In this document: one piece after another, positions 1 to 11,242 of the stretch
Position numbering within the stretch: the stretch's first letter is position 1
Layout of the letters: each line of letters starts with the position of its first letter
Source of the DNA: Allacma fusca
Taxonomy: Eukaryota; Arthropoda; Collembola; Symphypleona; Sminthuridae
Reading direction: 5' to 3'
DNA length: 64,000 nt
Assembly: GCA_947179485.1 (NCBI GenBank)
Contig: OX359245.1
Coordinates: 27,143,067 to 27,207,066, forward strand
Program-made: the position numbers and the translations under genes
The notes under the pieces: model-generated
What the model saw: only the letters and a program-made list of their open reading frames with translations
What the model was told of the DNA's origin: nothing
The model's database searches: none

Positions 1-320
1 CATTTATAGACATATAATGCTATAAAGGTATATATATTGATAAAAAATTATGTATAATACACTTGTATGCATAATTTTCCGTTTTCCAAACATGTTATTT
101 TTTGTACAAATTCACTAGTTGTATTTTGTGTTCTTAACAAGAATTCGTACTTAAATAGTGTTATACTGTATATCCGGATTAATCACAATCAACTTTAAAC
201 GCATATTAATGATATTCACCTTTATTTAATTTCAATTGACTTAAATTCCCGTGTAAAATTCTTAAAATATGCTCTATAATCAGCAATCCATTGTTATGCT
301 GCTACGTAACCAGATGTAAA
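1..320. other. AT-rich intergenic sequence, nothing recognised
   Basis: No open frame with family resemblance, no clear repeat and no RNA gene were seen here. It is the 3' flank of the minus-strand receptor pseudogene that follows. Confidence 0.5.
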
Positions 321-860
321 TTATATAACTTCAAAACCGAGAATTATCAGACAAATTAAGTTAGCCCCAAGCAGGGAAAACAAGGCCAGTACAAGCGAAC
401 TCTCCATAGAAAGTGGTCGAACTGGTGGCTCGATAATAGTAGACTTATTCCGCTCCACAGGTAAGTCCTGAGGGAAACGGATTTTAACTCACTTTTCCCA
501 AAACCAAAACAATCCGCTGCTCATCAATTTACCTGCCCGTTTTCCAACACAATTATATTTCTCATCGTACCATTCCGTCACATATAAAGACATAGATATC
601 CTCAGAAAACCATCGTTCGTTGTTTTCACGTTATGTGCATATTCTGTTCCCCATTGTCGCTGAACAGTGCGAACACGCTCCTAGTAAAATTTCAGAGCGT
701 TGAAAAACACAACCAACTCGGTTTTAGGGGTAGCCAATTTTTCCGAAATAATTGTATTTATGTCACCCTGGGCCACACAATGGAGCTGATTAGCCGAAAT
801 GAGCTTCGAATCTGTTATATGCATTGCCGCGTGATAATTCCGACCGCCGGAAAAGAATAC

Positions 861-1889
861 TGTTAAGTACTTTTTTAATAAGAATAGGAGCCCTATGGTT
901 ATAAAAGGGAACGTAGACTTAATTAATCGATAAGATGGGCAGGAAAATTAGATCCTTAGCCAGAGAATATTTGGAAGATTCTGGAAGATTTTATTCTTGG
1001 AGTAAACTAGATACTTCTAGGTACTATTCTTAGCCAGGGAATAAGAACAGAATGTTCTAGAAGGTCCAAATATTGACCCGGGAGGAGAGGACACAATCGT
1101 GTTATTGTTTTCGTTGTTATTGTTATCGTCAACACGTGTTATTGTTTCAATCTCCGAGGCTAGGATCTCAAGACAATTTACTGGGATTAGGTGGATTAAA
1201 AAAGGAAGTCGTAAAACGACACGTGCAGTTGCGATGTAGTAGATGAAAATATCCAATTAGCAGTAAAAGAGGCGACAGTAAAAATCAATACCTAGACACG
1301 TATGTATTATCATGTGTTAGAGATTTTTGAAAAAGACATAACTGTCCAAAAAAGGTATTGATGTTACTTTCGGCGCCAGAATGTCGGCGCGCCTCTCGTA
1401 AAACGTCTGACGAGATTTTGCTCTCTAAAATTAAATTGGGTAATAAAACACCGGCTGCGGATGAGAATCTCAAGCCGCTAATACATAATGGAAAGAAAAG
1501 GTATAAAAAGGGGAAAAAAAGGATTACAAATTCCGAGTATTTGGTCCTGAAGCGGGCGTCAGCTCTGCTGGACCCGGGACTGAGGCCCTGCAGGATGGGA
1601 ACGTTATCCTACCTGTTTGTATCTCTTTTGTATTTGAAGTTAGAACTGAGTATTCGGTCCTGAAGCGGGCGTCAGCTCTGCTAGACTTCTCCTAAAACAT
1701 TTTAGATACTGCAGTCCCTGTAGAATGGAGATTTTTACTCTATCTACTTGTAACTCGCTTATAGTTCTATTGTATTTTGAATTAACTTAATAGTTGAGAT
1801 TGAGAAGAGCTCGTGTTAAATATCGAGGCTCAAGTCATGTGTGGTGACATTAATTCCCCGCATTTTCTAGCTGAGATACACCCCTATCA
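861..1889 (+). mobile_element. Solo LTR inserted in the receptor pseudogene
   Basis: The pseudogene's homology to its paralogue stops at 860 and resumes at 1890. The inserted 1029 bp begins TGTTAAG and ends CTATCA, the TG...CA ends of a retroviral-type LTR. It is flanked by a duplicated ATAC (857-860 and 1890-1893), or AATAC if one shared A is counted. A TATAAAAG box lies at 900-907, as expected for an LTR promoter on this strand. No gag-pol coding sequence is present, so this is a solo LTR left by recombination. Gypsy or BEL/Pao would both fit the duplication length. The assignment rests on the ends, the target duplication and the clean split of a paralogous sequence. Confidence 0.75.
1533..1760. 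repeat. Two-copy direct repeat inside the LTR
   Basis: A segment beginning GAGTATTTGGTCCTGAAG at about 1535 recurs at about 1648 with few changes. Both copies are followed by a looser match about 60 bp further on, giving a period near 113 bp. The repeat is richer in G and C than its surroundings and is probably a tandem duplication within the LTR. Confidence 0.6.
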
Positions 1890-3258
1890 ATACACCGTCA
1901 GAAAAACGCCGCATAATTCATTCCAGCTGATATCATTTTGCGTGCATGTCCAGGTAATATCGTTTTTAACTTTAGAGTACTTTGCAGCAGGAAAATAAAA
2001 GGTAAACTTTTCGAGCTCATCGACATATTTCCATTTAGCTGAAAATTCATTGAGAGTTATGAATGCAGTTTTCATGAAACCATTGTATTCGTTTGATACA
2101 ACCAATGAACCTAGTAGCCAAAGGGTCATTAAAATAAAGCAGCAGGTTGATTTTGTTTTTAACGCAAGTTTCCCAGACAGATTTTCTTGTTCAATTAAAT
2201 TTCCCATGAGAACAAAGGCCGCCAAACTGATTATTTTATAATCGTGTTTACCAGTAATTTGAAATGACAGTACTACAGCTGCAGCAAATGCAACAATTGC
2301 CAGGCAAACTCAAACCAGGCATTCGAATGGTTTGGAATTGAGAGACAGTTACAATGAAGCAGCTTCCACACAATCAGAAGTAATAAAATTAAAACGACTA
2401 AAATGTGAGACGCGCCATTCCTGCATTTTATTGTCATCCCCGCCTACACCAAAATGTACTAACGGAACTTGGTCCAAACTGCCAAACCATGTGTCCATTG
2501 AAACATTTGTATCCATGACTTGAATTAAAACAGAATATACAGTCGCGGCTAGATTTCAAGGTATTTTTCGTGTTCACGATACCAGGCCTCGTTCCAAGAC
2601 AGTGCATTATTTCTCCATAATATTTTTACCACAAAAATCGTAGCGTAACCAAATACATTTTCCATTACTCTCAAGCAGGCATCGATATTGCAGTGAAACT
2701 TTACAGCATGATTTCTTGAATACCAAGGGAAAAAGTACCCGGAGAAGTGGTTAGTAGTTTTTGGAACGCATAACAAATAATACAAAAATTATGATGTAAA
2801 TTTGGATGTTTTTAATGTCATATAACATTTCGCTTGTTTGGGCGTCTTCTTGAAAGATTACAACCATTTCCGGACCTTGTGCTCGTAAACGTATCGCATC
2901 ATAAACAAATGTCTGAATGTTCTCCTGTGCATCTTCTGTTAGGTTGATTAAACCTAGATTACCAATTGCAATGGCTGCAAAGGTGCAGTGTATATTTCTT
3001 GATTTAAATACTGTTTGCGGCGTATTTGAGACTTTTGTGCTTGTTTTATCTGATGAGTTTGGATCAAATGAAAATGTATCCAGCAAAGCCGGTGCTGTAA
3101 GTTTTGACAAATCCAAAGTTTGCTTCAACTGAAGAACCTTGATGATACAAATTTTAAAATCAAGTAGTATCGGCACTAATTTTACATACTCCGATTCCGT
3201 GAGAGATATAGATATTGTTGATTATACTATACAATTACATAAACAATTAAATTTTCAT

Positions 3259-4238
3259 TGCAATGGTAATTATTGGTAGAAAGCCTAGAGTTTAGAAAGC
3301 CCAACAAAATTTAGTCTCAGGATTTTTTTATGTGGCGGGATTTGGTTTTGTAGTAATGCGTACTTTACGCATTCAAAATAAAAAATTAATAAAAAAAAGT
3401 TTTTACAAGTTGGCACCCCAAAAAAGGGGTTATTATTTGCGTGACAACAGTTTTGTGGGAAAAGACTGAACACATTAAGTGAAGTGAAATACATTTAATC
3501 CACCTGTTTTGTTAGTTAACTGTGATGCCATTTTAACAAATAAAGCTTAGAATACACAAATTGATTTTATGGTGGAAGGATTAAGAGAAATAGATGTTGG
3601 GGTCCGGTCGATTTGATGTACCTTAAAATTACGCAATGCTCTGAAAAGCCTGGGTCGGCCAGGAGAGTGGAAGTACCTTATAGGGAGAACTGTGTAGAGT
3701 AAAGCAAAAGTACATACAGCTAGTGCTCAGCCAGTGCGTTGAGAGATACATTCTCCTTCTATGTTACTTTACTCCATCAGCAGTTATGCATAATTACAAT
3801 GTTAAAGAAGACGAAATGTGTATAATGGAGTTTAATTATCTACTTAATCCGAATAGTGTGTCTTGAAAGATTGTAACCTTTTTCGGACGTTGTGTTTGTA
3901 AACATTGTAGTAATGAGTTGTATGTACCCAAATATTTGAAAATAAATACACGTGATAACTTTCCAATTTATGGGCTTTGTACAATTGTGTATTTTAACAT
4001 AAAACGTCGACTCTCTTTCTTTTAAAATCCAACAAAACATTGAAATCAGTGGTAATGATATATGTACTGAATTTAAATTTAGTCACAATTTCTTGTGTAA
4101 GTCGTTTAAAATGTTAGAAAATCAAATAATCCCAATAAGGTGAGACTACTTCTATTTAATTAAAGAAACTACCGGTATGTTTATAAATTAAATATTTTAA
4201 AAATTATTAATAATCATTTCCAAAAGGAAGATGCTAAT
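3259..4238. other. Spacer between receptor pseudogenes, with duplicated flank and a receptor relic
   Basis: About 3420-3560 matches 6355-6500 upstream of the next receptor copy, so the tandem duplication included 5' flanking DNA. At 3861-3920 the minus strand encodes VTIFQDTLF in the same register as VVIFQEDAQ of copy 1. This short stretch is a probable relic of another receptor copy. The remainder shows nothing. Confidence 0.55.
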
Positions 4239-6165
4239 TCAGAGCAAATTGTTCACGTAAAGCGCATGCAGGGCAAATACAAGTGAACTATCCATTGATA
4301 GTTCTCGAAGCGATGACTCAACTACAGCTGTATTAGTCCGCAACATAGGTTTGTTCTTCGGGAAGCGTATATTTTCCCACTTTTCCCAAAACCAAAACAG
4401 TCCGCTGCTCATCAAATTTCCCGCCCGTTTTCCAACGTGATTGTATTTTTCGTCGTACCATCCAGTCACAAATAACGACATGGGCTGTCGCAGAAAACCA
4501 TCATTCGTTACTTTTCCATTATGGGCAAATTTCATGCCGCGCCCTTGTGTAAAAACAGTAGCACGCTCCTAGTAAAATTTTAGATCATGTGAAAACACAA
4601 CTAATGCGGTTTTTGGCGCAGACAATTTTTCAGAAAACAAGGAATCTAAGTCATTTTGAGCAATACATTGAAATTGATTAAGTGAAATGAGCTTCGAATC
4701 TTTAACATACAAGGCAGTATGAGAATTCCAGCTGCCGTAAAAAAATACACCTTCAGGGGAGACACCGCATATTTCGGTGCAAGTTCGATAGTTTCCCTCA
4801 CAATCCCTGGCCGTATCATTTTCATCGATAGGATTTTGTTTTCCTGCAGGAAAATACAAAGTAAAATTTACGAGCTCATCCGAATATTTCCATTTCGTTG
4901 AAAAATCATCGAGTGTTGTAAATGCTGTTTTCATAAATCCCTTGTACCCAGTCAATACTATTAAGCAACCCAGGAGCCAAGTAGTCAATATAATGGACCC
5001 ATGGGTTGATTGTCTGTTTGAAGGGAATTTCCCAAACAGATTCCCTTGCTCAATTAAATTTCCCAGTAAACCGTAGGCCATCCAACTGACCGTTCTAAAT
5101 CCAGGCTTTTCAATAAATAAAACTGATAATGCTACCGCCGTAAGAAATCCGGTAATTGCGAGACAAGCCCAAACCGAGCCATGAAAAGGTTTGAAGTAGA
5201 GGGATAATTTAAGTCCAGCAGCCTCAACGCTATCGGATGTTATGAAATTAAAAGGGCTAAAATGTGTGACGCGGCGTTCTTGCACATTTTTAGAAGTTCC
5301 ACTCACGTCTACATATACGCTAGGAAGGAGATCCAGATAATTTATTTCATACGCAGTTCTAGACGAGACATTTCTGTCAATGATCTGAACGAGCACGTAG
5401 CACACTGTTTTAGCAAGATTCCACCACTTTTCTCAGGTCAAATGGACTTCTAACGTATTTCACAGACAACGTGGCACCCGATTCAAGTGTATTTTGCTTC
5501 CATAGTATTTTCAAGCCAAGATTTGTAGCGTCTTCAAAAACAACTTGCATCGTTTTTAAGCAAACATTCGCAAGGCAGTTGAACCTTACCGGACATTTCT
5601 CACAGTGCCAGGGTAAAAAATACCCGGTAAAATTCATCTGGAATTTTTGCATGTTTCCAGTAAATAACACAAAAATTGGGATATAAGCATGAATCCGTTG
5701 AACCGACCATACAATGACATGTAAGAGCGGATTTGTTTGCCCATCTTCGTCCTGAAAAACTATGACCCCTTCTGGAAGTGGTGCCTGCAAACGTATCGCC
5801 TTATAAATGAACATTGTAATATGTTTGCTCTCATCCTATGATGCTATCCTTTTGAAACTTGACTTACCAATTGCAATGGCAGCAACTGTGAACCGTAAAT
5901 TTTGTGCTTTAAATACCTTTGGCAGCATTTCGTCGTGTTTCTGCTTTGTTTTAATTAAGATGTTATCATCGATTACATATTTGTTTAGCAAATACGGTGC
6001 GTTAAGTTGGGACAACTCCAGTATATGTTGGAACTGTAAAATGTCAATGATGCAATGTATTAATTGGGATGCAATTGGCTCTAATTTAATGTACTCCATT
6101 TCCGTGTAAGATGCGAATATTGTTGATTGCAACAAATAGTAACTTAGCAAAAGTTCAGTTTTCAT
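4239..6165 (-). pseudogene. Ionotropic-receptor-like pseudogene (copy 2)
   Basis: A nearly full-length, intronless minus-strand receptor copy. The start at 6163-6165 gives a signal peptide (MKTELLLSYYLLQ) in the position used by the intact paralogue. Lesions: a TAG at 5836-5838; a one-base frameshift near 5420 just after the conserved RSPFDLR; and a TAG at 4569-4571 replacing the Trp of the conserved YYWE motif. After that TAG the frame stays open and conserved (GKRAGNLMSSGLFWFWEKW) to a TGA at 4239-4241, which falls short of the last transmembrane helix seen in the paralogues. TM1, the pore-region GNLIEQGNLFGK and TM3 are all readable between 5405 and 4850. Three independent breaks make a working product unlikely. 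Confidence 0.85.
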
Positions 6166-6673
6166 TGCAATGGTAATTTTTGAATATCTGCTGTGTGTTA
6201 GAAAGGCGCTCAAAATTAAGCAAAGAGTAGCTTTGCAATATGTTGAACATTTTCCGAAAACACTCCACTGTGCTGGTCTGGAATTATTTACGCCTTCAAA
6301 ACGCTTTTGTGCTGAAGAAACCATTTTAAAGTGTTGACAGTACATACAATGGAAGAGGGTTCGTTATTTGTGTCACAACAGTCCTTGTGGCTATAACTTT
6401 AATATTTAATGTAAAGTGAAAGACTGCTGTAGTATTTTATTTAAGTAGTACTATTATTTAACTCTGTGCTATTTTAAGCAAATAAAACTCTAAATTGGCC
6501 ATTTTATTTCATGACAACATTTACTTTTCTTGGCAACAAGCATTATGATCGTCCCACTTGTTTGAAGGTATCGCGGGAAGTTTGGAGTAGGCTGGAAGGA
6601 AAAGTAAGCTGTACCTGTGCAATTAGACATACCTACATAAGTTAACTCCCATGGCGGAACCTTGCATTCAGGG
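6166..6673. other. Intergenic, duplicated 5' flank of receptor copy 2
   Basis: The first part matches the flank of copy 1 (about 3420-3560). The last 8 bp (6666-6673, ATTCAGGG) are the left target duplication of the next mobile element. No gene was seen. Confidence 0.5.
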
Positions 6674-8308
6674 CATAGATGCACATCCTCATGAGGGCAG
6701 TGTGCAGCACTCGCACTCACCTCGCACTCAGTGTACGCACGAGTTTACGTTGAGGAAAAGTGCACGTTATTACAACCGTGCACTCATAATCATGAGTGCG
6801 AGTACATACCCCTGATTTGTTTATTAATGAGTGCGAGGACGAGAACACAAAAATATACTCATTTTTTTTTAAAAAATGCAATACTCTGCACTGTAGTGAA
6901 AAAAGTGCAATTTAATGCCAGATTTGTATATGTCGTATAAACAATTTTGGCTAATTACGCAAAAATAGAAACGAAACAAAATCGTCCAGTAAGTATGATT
7001 GAGTATTCCACCCGTTGATATTTCAGTCATAATAATCTTGTGTCAATCTGTTTAATTTCAAAAATTAGTGAGAACAATGTAAAGCAAAAAAGCTAAAAAC
7101 TGTTTTTAAAACCATGGAGACTTGTTCAAATAAAAACAATCTAGGCTTAAAAGGTCTGCAATTGAAATTATTATGTGTTACCGTGATTTTTGCATGTTAA
7201 ACATAACCTTTACAAATAGCATTTAGCCTTTATAGTCTTCGTAGCCATTGCAAGCATTTGTTATTTACTCATGTGTGTTAATCATTTTAAATCGATCATT
7301 TTCTGTTCGTAAAAATACTCCAACTTTAAAAATCTAGTGTGAACAGAAAGTGATACATGTAGCTTTATTTGCTTATTAACATAATAAAATTACATATAAA
7401 AATAAATACGGAACAAAATTATTTGAATGTACAGTGCGCTCTCGCTATAAGAGGCCTCCGTATAAGAGCATGTTCAATATAAGAGCACTCCCAGGTCCCC
7501 CCTATAGGTTTGCTGGGCTGTAAATGTTCCCTATAAGAGCACCGCTTGTAAGAGCATTTTCGATGTAAGAGCTGGCATTTTACATCCTCATATGGTAAAC
7601 AAGATCATTATAAGAGCATATGAGCAGACATAGAAACGTTTATGAAACGTTTGCAGGAAAATCACACGAGCGTGAATGCGCACAATGTACTGAAGTTGGT
7701 GACGAGAGAGCAGAGGGCATATACCCATCACATATAGATACAATTTATCCTGGCTAATTTGCCAGGATGCATATGAACCTGAATTACTGGATACAATTGA
7801 AAGTATTGTAGACAAATCCCTTGCAATGAATTTTCGGCAGGCTCACATTACTATTTTATTCTAAACAAACATTAATTGAATAATTGATAATATTTGTAAA
7901 TAACATTTTAGTTTATCTTATAATCTAATGTACTGTGTAATGGCGTTGTCTTATTTAGCCCAATTCTTAATAATGTAGATCTATGTAATGTATAATCAAT
8001 ATTTTAATGTATTTAGATATTTGTTCTCTATAGGAGCATACCGTTATAAGAGCGCTTTTGGCGTGCTTTTATCGGTGCTCTTATAGCGAGAGTGCACTGT
8101 ATTGCAAACGGATAAATCCCGTATGCATACATATATACATATCAAATGCAATCATGAGTGCGAGTGCGAGGATCAAATTCTAGTCTTCTGTCCTCATGAG
8201 GACGAGTGTGAGTGCAGACTTGACAATGTTTAACATATCAGTGTGAGGATGAGTGCAGTTCATTCAATTTGTACTGAGTGCGAGTGCGAAAGAAAATGTG
8301 CATTTATG
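6674..8308. mobile_element. hAT-like non-autonomous element A (GAGTGCGAG arrays)
   Basis: The element starts CATAGATGCACAT and ends in the complement of CATAAATGCACAT, a 13-bp terminal inverted repeat with one mismatch. It is flanked by a perfect 8-bp duplication ATTCAGGG (6666-6673 and 8309-8316), the hallmark length of hAT transposition. Just inside each end lie arrays of GAGTGCGAG and its complement (about 6690-6840 and 8150-8290). No transposase frame is seen. A separate pogo-like element occupies 7432-8099 within it, so the original element was about 970 bp. Confidence 0.8.
7432..8099. mobile_element. pogo/Tigger-like MITE nested in element A
   Basis: The 668-bp element has terminal inverted repeats beginning CAGTGCGCTCTCGCTATAAG on the left and CAGTGCACTCTCGCTATAAG on the right, differing at one base, and is flanked by TA on both sides (7430-7431 and 8100-8101). 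TA target duplication with CAGT ends is characteristic of the pogo branch of Tc1/mariner. Extra copies of TATAAGAGCA occur inside both ends. There is no coding capacity. Confidence 0.85.
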
Positions 8309-8316
8309 ATTCAGGG

Positions 8317-8678
8317 TAGGATACCAACTACATCCATCAAAACTAGAGACTTGTTAGATGCAGACACGGGTATTTCGTCCTGGTTGTGACTCATCAGTGT
8401 AGTGTAAACAGCAAAAAGCAATTCCAACGTATTTGTTGTACATTAAAAATATTCCCGGTAATATCATCGCCGAAGAGGTAAAACGGTCTAAAAGCTGTAC
8501 AAAAGTATATACAAGTTGACCATTTTGCGTCTTCGGCAACGAGATTTAACACGATTACAAGTGAACGCTTTAAAATTTTTTAGCCCTTAATGAAGCAATA
8601 CTCCTATATATGTATGTAAATGAGTTGCTTATAAGTATTATTTAAGGTTTGAGAAGTAATTATTCATTTGTTCCTACG
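8317..8678. other. Intergenic, 3' flank of receptor copy 3
   Basis: A 61-codon minus-strand open frame at 8354-8539 shows no convincing family match and is not called. Nothing else was seen. Confidence 0.4.
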
Positions 8679-10651
8679 TCACTGTCCCCAGCGACTGTAA
8701 TAATGTTCCAGGATAAAAATTAACGCAGACACCAGTGTAGTCCAAAGAAATGCATACAGAGCCAGCACTAACGAGCTCTCCATTGATAAGGCCCTGAAAC
8801 CAGGTTGGCCAGAAGGTTTGTTACCTTCAATTGGTGCGTATTTTGAAAACCGTATATCTTCCCATCTTTCCCAGAACCAAAATAGCCCACTGGACATCAA
8901 AAGTCCCGCCCTCTTACCCACGTAATTATATTTCTCATCAAACCACCTGGTAGCCAGTAATGACACAGGATGTCGAAGGAGCCGATCGTTCAAATTCTTT
9001 CCATTGTGAGCAAAGCTAACCGCGTTTGCCTTTCCGATGCGTGAGACGCTCTCCCAATAATAATCCAGAGCATACGAAAAAACAACCAGGACAGTTTTTG
9101 GGTTGGTCAAATTTTGAGTAATGATAGCCTTCAAATCCTTCTGTGCAAAGCATCGGAACTGACTTGAGTCAATGTGTTTTGAGGTGTTTATACTGAAAAT
9201 TGTGTAGTAGTTCATAAAGCCATAAATGAAGACCCCGGGAGCAGGAATCCCGCAAAAGTCCATACAGTTCCAATTAAATTTTGAGCAAGCCCAATAAACT
9301 CCATCGTTATAAGAACTGACCCTTTGCTCGCCAGCGGGAAGATAAAATGTAAAATCTTTCAGCTCTTCCAGGTAGCGCCATTTCGTGGAAAATTCATTCA
9401 AAGTTGTGAACGCTGTTTTTAAAAGTCCCTTATATAAATTTGAAAGTAAAATACAAGACAGTAGCCAAATTCCAAAAATTATGATGTTGGGTTTCAAAAT
9501 TTTTCCAACACGAGGCTTCCCCATTAAATTTCCTTGCTCTATCAAATTTCCCAGCAAAGCAAACGTAGCAAAACTTACAGCCTTATAATTTTCGTTTTTG
9601 GGAAACTCCCGTGATAATATAATTCCCGTTAATAAGGCTGCAGAGGCTACACAAAGCCATATTGTGGAATCAAAGGGATACGTGTAGAGCGAAATTTGGA
9701 TTTTTCTAGCCTCAACGCTATCTGATGTTATAAAATTAAATCCAGTGTAATACGTCACTCGCCATTCTTGAACATTGTAAGTGTATCCGCTTGCAGACAA
9801 ATACACCTTAGGAAATATATCCTTATTTGAGAACAGGAAACTTGTATCTGTGGAAATATTTGGGTCAATCTGCTGAATCAGGACGTAAAAAAGAGTTTTG
9901 CGGAGCTCCATAGGATCGTTCCGGTCAAATGGACTTTGAATGTGAGCCATGGGTTTATCGTATGTCAACTCAACTGTGTTTTGTGTCCAAAACATTTTCT
10001 TACCATAATTTGTAACGCGATCAAACGTTTCAAACATGGAATCTAAGCAACTCTTTTTATCACAGTGGAACTTTTCCAAACAACTGGCTGAGAACCAGCA
10101 AATGTAGTATCCCGATAGATGACCTCGAAATTTGTAGCCAGTCTCTGGGAATAAAATGTAAATAGGAATATGGAAGTTGATCTTCCAAATGTGGGACAAG
10201 ATTTCAGGAAAAAATGGACTGATTAGAAAGTTATTTTGAATCACGATAACAAGATTCGGAAGGGTTGTGTGAGCACAAATTGCGCTCTGGGAATAAAGCG
10301 CAACATTTTTCATTTCTTTTGCTAGTGTCATTTTTGATTTTCTCAATCGCACCACTCTACCTAGCACAATAACATTTACAAGCAATATAAATTTCGAAAG
10401 AGCATCTTTGCTTCTCGCCAACTCGAGTAGTCTGGCATTTTCTTAACTGAACTATTGTTAGGGAAATCGTCCAGTAAAAACGGAAATAATAAATTTGAAT
10501 AATCAAGGATCTGGTCTTGTCGAACAATTTGTACAAAACAATTCTGGAGCTTGTGTAATGTGGGCTGCAAATTTATATCTTGGGATTTTTGTACGTTTAA
10601 GCACATTGCAGATGTTAAAAAATAGTAACTAAAGAACGTATTAACTTTCAT
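8679..10651 (-). pseudogene. Ionotropic-receptor-like gene (copy 3) with a single frameshift
   Basis: About 656 codons of the divergent receptor family, intronless. The start at 10649-10651 gives a signal peptide (MKVNTFFSYYFL). The reading frame changes once, between about 10445 and 10405. Aligning to the intact paralogue, both frames join with almost no length difference, so this is a one-base slip and not an intron. After the slip all family parts are intact: QEWRVTYY before TM1, the pore-region GNLIEQGNLMGK, WLLSCILLSNLYKG in TM3, YYWE (Trp kept here), MSSGLFWFWERW, and a last transmembrane helix near the C-terminus. It could be a very young pseudogene, or a working gene with a sequence error at one base. 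The channel, if made, would sit in the plasma membrane of sensory cells by analogy with insect IRs. Confidence 0.75.
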
Positions 10652-11242
10652 TTTCAAAAATTTAGAATACGAGGTTTTCCTGGGAAAACTCACTTCGGCC
10701 TACAGTTGCTGTAATGAAGTATGGAGGCCCGACTTTCGTCCATGTTGAGTGCATTTAAAGGACTATTATTTTAGGAATATTGTCTTTGAACATGCACACT
10801 TGTGCTTCTTTGATTAATACACAGCGTCATCACACTTCGTCTGACAAAAATCAATTTGATTGAAAATAAACAATAAAATGAAGGGTTCTTGTAGCACAGC
10901 TGTCTATAAAGTAATGAAATAACTGAATGGAAGTGACAAATTGTAAGTATGGAGTTGTCGCTAACATTTGCGCTTGTAGGGTGTCCAACATCTAATCCTA
11001 GACAATTGTAGAAGGTAATTTTGTTTTGCACAGAATGTTATTACGGACTGGAACAAAATTATTCAAAGCAATCAATCAACATTTATGAAACTAAAATTAT
11101 TATTCGCGTATCATTAATTTCGAATGTAACAAACAAAGAATTTTATAACCACATCAAACTGCTACTTCAGGTGCTGGTAACTCGTCGTGTACATAATGGA
11201 TTTAAATATTAAAATTCAATTGTGAGCAAAGCGATTCTTGAA
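10652..11242. other. Intergenic, nothing recognised
   Basis: 5' flank of receptor copy 3. Short open frames here lack family features. 11235-11242 (TTCTTGAA) is the left target duplication of the next element. Confidence 0.45.

Larger units (their letters stand above)
321..3258 (-). pseudogene. Ionotropic-receptor-like pseudogene (copy 1), split by a solo LTR
   Basis: This is a broken minus-strand copy of the divergent ionotropic-receptor-like channel family that is intact at 16415-18451. Recognisable pieces in family order are the N-terminal extracellular part (about 3180-2751), the TM2/pore/TM3 part with GNLIEQEN (2225-1890), and the C-terminal S2 part with MSSGLFWFWEKW and a final hydrophobic helix ending at a TAA at 321-323. 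Lesions: the expected start at 3256-3258 is followed within three codons by TAA; the frame changes several times around 2.3-2.8 kb; an in-frame TAG at 681-683 replaces a conserved Trp of the YYWE motif; and 861-1889 is an LTR insertion. Its nearest relative is the neighbouring copy at 4239-6165, which carries the same TAG. Not expected to make a channel. Confidence 0.85.

Noticed and set aside
8354-8539. Minus-strand frame faintly like the receptor N-terminal half
   Set aside because: The similarity is too weak and short to separate from chance.
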